NCBI GenBank assembly: GCA_016764415.1
Contig: JAESRY010000096.1
Span: forward strand, 2,290-8,569
DNA: 6,280 nucleotides
DNA from: Cycloclasticus sp.
GTDB taxonomy: Bacteria > Pseudomonadota > Gammaproteobacteria > Methylococcales > Cycloclasticaceae
Reading direction: 5' to 3'
A program made the position numbers and the translations under genes. Positions 1 to 6,280 of this stretch are shown piece by piece (positions within the stretch are counted from its first letter, which is position 1; the number at the start of each line of letters is the position of its first letter). Under the pieces are notes generated by a model. The model was given only the letters and a program-made list of their open reading frames with translations. It searched no databases and was not told where the DNA came from.

Positions 1-2030
1 AAATCTATGGCAATTTTGCCATTTGCACGAGGCTTCTCAAATTCTTTAATAAACGTCTTTTTAACCGTACCGGATTCAGTTGCCATGAAAATAAATTCGT
101 CGTCATTAAATTCACGTACCGGTAATATTGCGTTAATTCGCTCATCCGACTCTAACGGCAGTAAATTAACAATCGGTTTGCCCCGTGATATTCTGCTGGC
201 TACCGGCAAATTAAAGACACGTAACCAATACACTTTACCTTTGCTTGAAAAACACAGTACCGTGTCATGCGTATTAGCAATAAACAACTTATCGATAAAG
301 TCTTCGTCTTTAGTATTAGCTGCCGTTTTACCCTTACCACCGCGTCGTTGAGCTGTATATGTTGTCAGCGGTTGTGACTTCACATAACCTTCATGCGACA
401 ACGTCACCACCATATCTTCTTCGGTGATTAAATCTTCTGCTGTTAGGTTTAAGAACTGAGCAACAATTTCTGTTCTGCGCTCCTCCTTGTACTCTTCAAT
501 GATTTTACGCAACTCGTCACTAATCACTGTCATCAAGCGCTTTCTACTACCAAGAATATCAAGAAGGTCATCAATAACGACCAATAAATCTTTATATTCT
601 TGAAGGATTTTATCTTGTTCCAAGCCTGTCAAACGATGTAAACGTAATTCTAAAATAGCTTGTGCTTGCGCAGGCGAAAGATGATAACTGCCGTCCACAA
701 GACCGTACTCTGCCTCCAATTTATCAGGGCGAGAACGATTTGAATCGGCCTTAGACAATAACTCAGATACTAAACCCGGCTCCCAAGAAGCACCCAGCAA
801 ACTAACTTTTGCTTCGGCAGGCGTTTTTGCCGCCTTAATCATCGCAATCATTTCATCGATGTTTGATAAAGCAACAGCCAAGCCTTCTAGACTGTGGGCT
901 CTTTCGCGCGCTTTACGTAAGTCATAAATCGTTCTACGCGTCACCACTTCTCTTCGGTGATCAATAAATGCGTTCAATATTTGCTTAATATTCAAACATT
1001 GCGGGCGACCATCAATAACCGCCACCATGTTAATGCCAAACACATTTTGTAGCTGCGTATGCTGATAGAGGTTATTAATAATAACTTCAGGCACTTCACC
1101 ACGTTTCAATTCGATAACCATGCGCATGCCGTCTTTGTCAGACTCGTCGCGCAGCCCTGAAATACCTTCTAGCCGACCTTCTTTTACCAGATGAGCGATT
1201 TTTTCCAGTAAGCGCGCTTTATTCACTTGATACGGCAATTCCGTTACGACAAGAGCCACCTTAGTACCAACACCTTCTTCGCCTTCAACATGGTATCTAG
1301 CGCGTAAGTAAATTTTGCCACGGCCCGTGTGATATGCCTCACGAATACCATCCGCACCATTAATGATTCCTGCCGTTGGGAAATCAGGCCCTGGAATACA
1401 TTCCATAAGTTGATCAATGGTTGTTTCTGAGTCTTCAATTAGCCGCAAACAAGCAGACGTTATTTCTTCTAAATTATGCGGCGGAATATTCGTTGCCATG
1501 CCAACAGCAATGCCTGACGAACCATTGATAAGCAACAAAGGGACACGCGCAGGCAGCACAGCTGGCTCATGTTCCGATTCATCATAGTTAGCATTAAAAT
1601 CTACTGTTTCTTTGTCCAAATCAGCCAGCATTTCATGCGATAACTTAGACATTCTAATCTCGGTATAACGCATAGCCGCAGCCGAATCACCATCAACCGA
1701 ACCAAAGTTACCTTGCCCATCTACTAACATATGACGCATTGAAAATGGCTGCGCCATACGAACAATCGTATCGTATACAGCCGTATCACCGTGCGGATGA
1801 TACTTACCAATCACATCGCCAACGATACGTGCCGATTTTTTATAGGCTTTATTCCAATCATTCCCCAGTACACTCATCGCAAATAAAACTCGACGATGAA
1901 CCGGCTTTAAACCATCACGAACATCAGGCAGCGCTCGCCCGATAATCACGCTCATTGCGTAATCCAAATAGGATTGACGCATTTCGTCTTCAATATTGAC
2001 GGGTATCGTTTCCTTTACGAGCTCAGTCAT
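1..2030 (-). CDS. gyrA: DNA gyrase subunit A, N-terminal 676 residues (3' end outside the window)
   Basis: GyrA is the DNA-breaking and rejoining subunit of the A2B2 gyrase, which adds negative supercoils at the cost of ATP. The frame was read by hand from the ATG at 2030 and stays open to the left edge, covering about 676 of the usual 840-880 residues. Visible landmarks are the N-terminus [16 protein letters not shown], the [20 protein letters not shown] block, the quinolone-determining stretch [17 protein letters not shown], the active-site tyrosine in [10 protein letters not shown] (Tyr122, codon 1665-1667), and the GyrA box QRRGGKG that starts the DNA-wrapping C-terminal domain. Numbering is collinear with E. 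coli at the start. Position 83 is Thr (codon 1782-1784) and position 87 is Asp. Thr83 is the normal residue in several gammaproteobacteria, so it does not show resistance. A ribosome site AGGGGA lies 9 bases before the ATG. Only part of the wrapping domain is present, and no frameshift was seen. Confidence 0.97.
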   Translation of the reverse strand, partial: MTELVKETIPVNIEDEMRQSYLDYAMSVIIGRALPDVRDGLKPVHRRVLFAMSVLGNDWNKAYKKSARIVGDVIGKYHPHGDTAVYDTIVRMAQPFSMRHMLVDGQGNFGSVDGDSAAAMRYTEIRMSKLSHEMLADLDKETVDFNANYDESEHEPAVLPARVPLLLINGSSGIAVGMATNIPPHNLEEITSACLRLIEDSETTIDQLMECIPGPDFPTAGIINGADGIREAYHTGRGKIYLRARYHVEGEEGVGTKVALVVTELPYQVNKARLLEKIAHLVKEGRLEGISGLRDESDKDGMRMVIELKRGEVPEVIINNLYQHTQLQNVFGINMVAVIDGRPQCLNIKQILNAFIDHRREVVTRRTIYDLRKARERAHSLEGLAVALSNIDEMIAMIKAAKTPAEAKVSLLGASWEPGLVSELLSKADSNRSRPDKLEAEYGLVDGSYHLSPAQAQAILELRLHRLTGLEQDKILQEYKDLLVVIDDLLDILGSRKRLMTVISDELRKIIEEYKEERRTEIVAQFLNLTAEDLITEEDMVVTLSHEGYVKSQPLTTYTAQRRGGKGKTAANTKDEDFIDKLFIANTHDTVLCFSSKGKVYWLRVFNLPVASRISRGKPIVNLLPLESDERINAILPVREFNDDEFIFMATESGTVKKTFIKEFEKPRANGKIAID
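330..350 (-). other. gyrA: GyrA box, start of the DNA-wrapping domain
   Basis: The seven codons read QRRGGKG, the conserved GyrA box at about residues 561-567. In gyrase this motif lies in the C-terminal beta-pinwheel and is needed for right-handed DNA wrapping and negative supercoiling. The equivalent ParC subunits of topoisomerase IV lack a canonical box, so the motif supports calling the gene gyrA and not parC. Confidence 0.9.
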
Positions 2031-2035
2031 GTGCC

Positions 2036-2046
2036 GGTATCCCCTA
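2036..2046 (-). promoter_or_regulatory. gyrA ribosome binding site
   Basis: On the minus strand AGGGGA is followed by 9 bases and the ATG at 2030. The spacing is normal and fixes the gyrA start, which agrees with the N-terminus of other GyrA proteins. Confidence 0.7.
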
Positions 2047-2104
2047 ATAATGCTAAATGATTCGAAATAAGCAAAGAAAAACCGATAAAAACAAAGGTTT
2101 GTAG

Positions 2105-2144
2105 CGCCTTTCTTTTGCTTATAAATTCAAGAAAATTAAAGGCG
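2105..2144. repeat. Imperfect hairpin at the proposed gyrA transcript start
   Basis: The arms CGCCTTT (2105-2111) and AAAGGCG (2138-2144) are perfect 7-base complements. Inside them TTTT (2113-2116) and AAAA (2132-2135 region) can extend the stem with small bulges. The predicted gyrA transcript start falls in the outer arm, so the RNA could begin in a stem that shields its 5' end. The pairing is seen in the sequence; the role is inferred. Confidence 0.4.
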
Positions 2145-2146
2145 AA

Positions 2147-2152
2147 ATTATA
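2147..2152 (-). promoter_or_regulatory. Probable gyrA promoter, perfect -10 box
   Basis: Minus-strand TATAAT matches the sigma-70 -10 consensus exactly and sits about 117 bases before the gyrA start codon, in an AT-rich gap. No good -35 box lies 16-18 bases upstream; the hexamers there read TCAAGA, ATCAAG or TATCAA. Transcription would start near 2140 and give a leader of about 110 bases. A promoter here would let gyrA be expressed apart from the cyclase gene upstream. gyrA promoters in other bacteria respond to supercoiling through the -10 region, but nothing here proves that. Confidence 0.55.
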
Positions 2153-2170
2153 CCTTAAATACGCCATCTC

Positions 2171-2193
2171 TTGATAGCTTTGTTTGCTATCAA
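2171..2193. repeat. Perfect 8-base inverted repeat between the cyclase gene and gyrA
   Basis: TTGATAGC (2171-2178) and GCTATCAA (2186-2193) are exact inverted copies separated by TTTGTTT. The repeat lies about 75 bases past the cyclase stop codon and just upstream of the gyrA -10 box, where a -35 element would be expected. No T-run follows on either strand, so it is not a standard intrinsic terminator. It could be an operator, a weak transcript end or an mRNA-stabilising hairpin. Confidence 0.5.
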
Positions 2194-2267
2194 CACTGAA
2201 AGATTTTGATGAGAAAAATCAAATTATTAGGAAAACGAAAACGAAGACTAATTAGCCTAGTTAAGAC

Positions 2268-3401
2268 TTAAGCTGATTGCTTTTTTACTGTAGAACCGGC
2301 CATCACTTCGCCGCCACTTATAACAACATTCCTACCAGCGTTCTTAGCAAGGTATACGGCCTTGTCGGCCACTTCTATCAAAATAGATTTATCGATGGGC
2401 TCAGACACCCCAGGCTGATCGACAACAAACGTTGAAACACCAATCGATACTGTTAATTCCAATGCTGGATGACCCGGTATTTCTAAAATAGCTTCACTCA
2501 CTGCTTTACGCATCCGCTCGGCCGCTTCAATGCCTTTCTTTTCAGAGGCCGTTGGTAACAGCGCGACGAATTCCTCACCGCCGTAGCGAGCGAGAATATC
2601 GTTACTTCTCAGTTGATCGCGAAGTCGCTCCGCAACATGCGTTAACGCCATATCACCCACTTGATGCCCAAAGTTATCATTCACTTTCTTGAAAAAATCG
2701 ATATCAATAAACAAACACGTCAAACTCTCGCCCGTTCGTAGCGAACGAAGAATTTCTTCATCGATTCGCTGTTCAAAGAAGCGTCGATTATTCACGCCTG
2801 TCAACGTATCAAACAAACTACTTCGCCTAAGCTGTTCATAATTCAACGTATTTTCCATACAAACACTAAGCACCTTTCCTAACCGTTCTAAGAAGTAGGT
2901 CGCCATATCAACCTGAAAGCGCGAGCCATCGTTGCTGGCAAAAACCATGCAGCCCAAATATACGCCCCGCCGAACCAGCGGAATAATGGCGACAGTTTCT
3001 GGGGACTTCTTTTTAGCTGGCCAAAACTCTTTAGGCAACTTATCCCTAGCTTCGCCCAACAGTATTCTTTGAGAGAGACCTAGCTTTTCTTTGAACAACG
3101 CAACGTCAGATAACAAAATCACGCTTTTATATTCATCAAACCTAAACCCATCTTCCGTAAGGAATTGGTTGATTTCGCCACTATCATCTGCCAACACTAG
3201 CGACATCGCCTCTAAGTTGAAGACCAACAAGGCATCATCATGAATATGTTCAATCAGTTCGCGCAAGGAGTTAAGAGACAGTAAGCGCATTTCCAAATCT
3301 TGGAAGCGCTTTAACATTTCTTCGTTTTTCTGCGCACGCAAAATCATGCCATCCATATGGCTCTGCAACATGCAAACCTGCGTTTCTAAATCGTCATCCA
3401 T
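2268..3401 (-). CDS. Diguanylate cyclase: DUF484/GAF-like sensory domain plus GGDEF domain
   Basis: This 377-residue cytosolic protein should condense two GTP into the second messenger cyclic di-GMP. No signal peptide or membrane segment is visible. Residues ~1-50 are charged and helical, probably a coiled coil. Residues ~50-185 resemble the DUF484/GAF-like domain and carry IIPLVRRGVYLGCMVFAS, typical of GAF folds. The GGDEF domain starts with DTLTGVNNRRFF at 198-209. It holds the metal-site aspartate in DIDFFKKVND (Asp233 region), the active-site GGEEF at 274-278, and LTVSIGVS and ADKAVYLAKNAGRN near the end. An RxxD inhibitory site (RSND, 265-268) sits exactly five residues before GGEEF, so product feedback inhibition is likely. 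All catalytic residues are present. The ATG at 3401 lies 15 bases after the ligase stop codon. AAGGG, overlapping that stop, is a slightly distant ribosome site, which suggests co-transcription. The signal sensed is unknown. Confidence 0.9.
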   Translation of the reverse strand: MDDDLETQVCMLQSHMDGMILRAQKNEEMLKRFQDLEMRLLSLNSLRELIEHIHDDALLVFNLEAMSLVLADDSGEINQFLTEDGFRFDEYKSVILLSDVALFKEKLGLSQRILLGEARDKLPKEFWPAKKKSPETVAIIPLVRRGVYLGCMVFASNDGSRFQVDMATYFLERLGKVLSVCMENTLNYEQLRRSSLFDTLTGVNNRRFFEQRIDEEILRSLRTGESLTCLFIDIDFFKKVNDNFGHQVGDMALTHVAERLRDQLRSNDILARYGGEEFVALLPTASEKKGIEAAERMRKAVSEAILEIPGHPALELTVSIGVSTFVVDQPGVSEPIDKSILIEVADKAVYLAKNAGRNVVISGGEVMAGSTVKKQSA

Positions 3402-3416
3402 AGTACGAACTTACCC

Positions 3417-4558
<1,142 letters not shown>

Positions 4559-4563
<5 letters not shown>

Positions 4564-4574
4564 TGATAATTGAT
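4559..4574. promoter_or_regulatory. 16-base palindrome overlapping the emrA-side -35 box, possible operator
   Basis: ATCAAT and ATTGAT form a perfect inverted repeat around GATA. The left arm covers most of the proposed -35 box of the minus-strand gene. Short AT-rich palindromes placed this way are typical of MarR, TetR or LysR-type operators, and drug-efflux adaptor genes are commonly under such control. The repeat is seen; the regulator is not in the window. Confidence 0.4.
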
Positions 4575-4792
4575 AGGGGTTTGACTGACAGCCAACGCTG
4601 TAATATTGCTGTACACTGTATGTAAAATACCCATAATTTCTTCTGGAATGTTACGGGTTCTATGTGCGAAGCTCTGTATCTGATGTTTGAGAAGCCATGA
4701 CAGCATTAGCTATCGCTGAGTATGCAGGTGCATGGAAAAACCGCCTGGATGGGGCGCGGTTTATTGGAAAAATAATTTTTTAATACTTATTT

Positions 4793-4796
4793 GGAG
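4793..4796 (+). promoter_or_regulatory. Ribosome binding site that decides the skp-like start
   Basis: GGAG is followed directly by an ATG (4797) and, nine bases on, by a second in-frame ATG (4806). Only the second has proper spacing. It also gives a standard MKK signal-peptide start. Confidence 0.7.
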
Positions 4797-4805
4797 ATGA
4801 CTAAC

Positions 4806-5285
4806 ATGAAGAAACTTTTATCCTTACTTTTTATCGCCTGTTTATTGAATATGGGTAATGTGTATGCTGTTTCGGCAACGTATGGTGTGGTGAATATCCA
4901 ACAGGTATTAGCTCAATCGACTACGTTACAAACGTTGCGTAAAGACTTAGCAAGTAAAGTGGAAGGTTTGCAAAATCAGACCAAAAAACTTTATAACAGT
5001 GTGCAGCAAGCACAAAATGCCTTAAAGCAAGCGATAACACCGGCTGCTAAAACCCAAGCGCAACAGCAATTAAAAACAGTGCAAGATAAGTTTAAAGGCG
5101 ATCTTGCCAATTTGCGAACGGTACAACAGCAGCAAGTAAAGAAACTTAAAGATGCGCTACAACAAGCGATTGCTGAAGTTGCCAAAAAGACAAAATTGCA
5201 AATCGTTTATGTAAAGCAGATGTTAGTTTATTCTAGCGATGCTTATGTTGATATTACTAAAGATGTCATTAAAGCATTGTCGTAA
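4806..5285 (+). CDS. OmpH/Skp-family periplasmic chaperone
   Basis: The product is a small exported protein of 159 residues (E. coli Skp has 161). Skp trimers hold unfolded outer-membrane proteins in the periplasm between the Sec translocon and the BAM complex. Residues 1-21 form a signal peptide, MKKLLSLLFIACLLNMGNVYA, with likely cleavage after VYA; the Cys at 12 follows a poor lipobox. The mature protein starts with a beta strand (TYGVVNIQQVL), has a long Gln/Lys/Ala-rich coiled coil at about 40-125 (the tentacles), and returns to strands with LQIVYVKQMLVYSS and AYVDITKDVI, matching the Skp end. GGAG at 4793-4796 is 9 bases before the ATG at 4806, which favours this start over ATG 4797. 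It stands alone, not between bamA and lpxD where skp usually lies, so it may be a paralogue. Regulation is not visible. Confidence 0.85.
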   Translation: MKKLLSLLFIACLLNMGNVYAVSATYGVVNIQQVLAQSTTLQTLRKDLASKVEGLQNQTKKLYNSVQQAQNALKQAITPAAKTQAQQQLKTVQDKFKGDLANLRTVQQQQVKKLKDALQQAIAEVAKKTKLQIVYVKQMLVYSSDAYVDITKDVIKALS

Positions 5286-5292
5286 GCGTATC

Positions 5293-5320
5293 AAAACTCG
5301 CTAGCGAGCGAGTTTTTCTC
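5293..5320 (+). terminator. Strong intrinsic terminator of the skp-like gene, possibly bidirectional
   Basis: The arms AAAACTCGCT (5293-5302) and AGCGAGTTTT (5307-5316) pair perfectly over 10 bases with an AGCG loop. TTTTT then CTCTCTT follows on the plus strand, starting 8 bases after the stop codon. The complementary strand also ends in TTTT, so it could also stop transcripts of the convergent mutarotase gene, whose stop codon is about 70 bases away. Confidence 0.9.
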
Positions 5321-5384
5321 TCTTATTGTTTATTACAAGGGACCTATTTTAATAGTGCGTTGCATTTTAACAAGGCTTCGGCCA

Positions 5385-6280
5385 CTAGCGACTGCGTGTA
5401 AATTGATAAACAGTTTTCTGCTGATAAATTTCCCCAGGATGTAATAAACAACTGGGGAAATGTGTATGGTTAATTGCATCAGGATAGTTCTGTGCTTCTA
5501 AACAGAAGGCTGAATACTTCTTAGCTAAATTATTCGCCGTATAAAATTGTATACCCGGTTGCGTCGTATATACCTCCATTTTTCGTCGTGTCGTGGGTTC
5601 CCATACTTGGGCGGCTAGACGTAAATGATGCGTATCATCATCTAGAATATAAAACTGGTCGTGTCCATAACCCTTTTTTACTTGCTGTAAATGTTCACCC
5701 ATACGGGTGGGTTGTAAAAAATTAACAGGGGTGTCATGAACAGTAAGCATTTTTCCATTAGGTAATAAGTGCTGCTCATCAGTGTCTACATAATGTGAAG
5801 CAGGAATACATAGTTGATGATCGAAAATGAATTGACCCATACCGGCTAAATTCCAGTAGGTATGATTGGTTAAATTAATGGGGGTAGTTTTATCAGTCGT
5901 TGCCGTATATTCGATGACCAATGCGTTACTCTCCGTGAGATCGTAACTCGCAATGATATGCACATTGCCTGGATAGCCTTCATCACCATGTGGGCTTAAA
6001 TAATGTAATTTAATCGTATTGTTGCTAGCAGAAACTACTTGCCACATAACACGATCAAAGCCATTTATGCCGCCATGAATATGATGCTGTTGGTTATAGT
6101 TTTTTGCTAACGAGTAGCTTTGACCCTCACAGATGAATTGCGCATGAGTAATGCGCCCTGCAACACGGCCTATCGTTGAGCCAAAGTGAGGATGATTATT
6201 ATGAATATAATCGGTTATATTATCAAGGCCCAAGGTTATTTCTTGTGCCTGGCCCTGTTGATCCGGCAGGGTACATGAAA
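5385..6280 (-). CDS. galM: Galactose mutarotase (aldose 1-epimerase), 5' end outside the window
   Basis: The enzyme interconverts the alpha and beta anomers of galactose and glucose in the cytosol and feeds the Leloir pathway. The frame stays open to the right edge and gives 297 residues ending in TAG. Members have about 340-350, so some 45-50 N-terminal residues are missing. Conserved blocks are GSTIGRVAGRI, the substrate-binding HGG at 6069-6077, GDEGYPGNV, TNHTYWNL with the catalytic acid His (codon 5862-5864), KGYGHDQF, PGIQFYTANNL, FCLEAQNYPDAINH with the catalytic base Glu (codon 5496-5498), and the C-terminal HPGEIY. All expected active-site residues are present. An in-frame TTG at 6231-6233 is not the real start, because family-like sequence (LPDQQGQAQEITLG) continues upstream. 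No other gal gene is in view, so an operon cannot be judged. Confidence 0.93.
   Translation of the reverse strand, partial: SCTLPDQQGQAQEITLGLDNITDYIHNNHPHFGSTIGRVAGRITHAQFICEGQSYSLAKNYNQQHHIHGGINGFDRVMWQVVSASNNTIKLHYLSPHGDEGYPGNVHIIASYDLTESNALVIEYTATTDKTTPINLTNHTYWNLAGMGQFIFDHQLCIPASHYVDTDEQHLLPNGKMLTVHDTPVNFLQPTRMGEHLQQVKKGYGHDQFYILDDDTHHLRLAAQVWEPTTRRKMEVYTTQPGIQFYTANNLAKKYSAFCLEAQNYPDAINHTHFPSCLLHPGEIYQQKTVYQFTRSR

Noticed and set aside
7..351. Plus-strand open frame of 114 codons
   Set aside because: It is antisense to the clearly coding gyrA frame and its product resembles nothing known.
1782..1784. Thr in place of Ser at GyrA position 83, a quinolone-resistance position
   Set aside because: Thr83 is the natural residue in susceptible species such as Pseudomonas aeruginosa and Legionella, and Asp87 is unchanged.
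4630..4775. Possible 6S RNA, because ATTTCTTCTGGAATGTT near 4637 resembles the start of E. coli 6S RNA
   Set aside because: No matching complementary 3' end is present, and the conserved central-bubble flanks are absent.
4738..4781. Hairpin and T-run before the skp-like gene as an intrinsic terminator
   Set aside because: The 7-base stem has an 11-base loop, and the T-run is 12 bases away, so it does not meet the usual layout.
4697..4783. 28-codon open frame preceded by GAGAAG
   Set aside because: No recognised family, a length expected by chance, and a weak hairpin inside it; described only under the intergenic region.
4991..5185. Minus-strand cysteine-rich open frame opposite the skp-like gene
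   Set aside because: The cysteines come from reading the CAA/GCA-rich coiled-coil codons backwards; it is a shadow frame.
6231..6233. TTG as the start codon of the mutarotase
   Set aside because: Family-like sequence continues in frame upstream to the window edge, so the true start lies outside.

Overview
The window looks like DNA from a gammaproteobacterium (or two of them) with moderate to low GC. Hand counts give about 44% GC in three 60-base lines of gyrA (1501-1680) and about 40% in five lines of galM (5461-5760). GyrA matches the E. coli protein residue for residue in numbering through its N-terminus. The LigA portion is also close to the enterobacterial protein. The right-hand genes (an EmrA-type protein, an OmpH/Skp protein and a mutarotase) have the Lys/Gln/Asn/His-rich style I associate with Legionellales-like bacteria, but that is only an impression.

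Layout, left to right: the 5' three quarters of gyrA on the minus strand (1-2030, running off the left edge); an AT-rich gap with the gyrA promoter and inverted repeats (2031-2267); a complete minus-strand diguanylate cyclase with an N-terminal DUF484/GAF-like sensory part and a GGEEF domain (2268-3401); a minus-strand chimeric reading frame (3417-4502); a divergent intergenic region of about 300 bases (4503-4805); a small plus-strand periplasmic chaperone of the OmpH/Skp family (4806-5285) ended by a strong hairpin terminator; and a convergent minus-strand galactose mutarotase (5385-6280, 5' end off the right edge).

The most notable object is the chimera. Its first ~145 residues are the start of an EmrA/HlyD-type membrane fusion protein. 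Its last ~216 residues are the helix-hairpin-helix and BRCT domains of NAD-dependent DNA ligase. The join is in frame at about 4059-4070, on a Gly-Asp-Lys codon run that could belong to either parent. Neither half can do its normal job. LigA is normally essential and the usual replicative ligase in bacteria. So the join is either a real deletion or recombination in a genome with a second ligA, or a false join between two organisms or loci made during assembly. The gene order ligA-GGDEF-gyrA to the left and emrA/skp/galM to the right would then be two unrelated neighbourhoods.

Within the left block, the ligA end and the cyclase gene are 15 bases apart and probably co-transcribed, while gyrA has its own TATAAT promoter. 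Within the right block, emrA and skp are divergent, and a 16-base palindrome overlaps the proposed emrA -35 box. I found no CRISPR array, tRNA, rRNA, insertion sequence or defence or toxin system.
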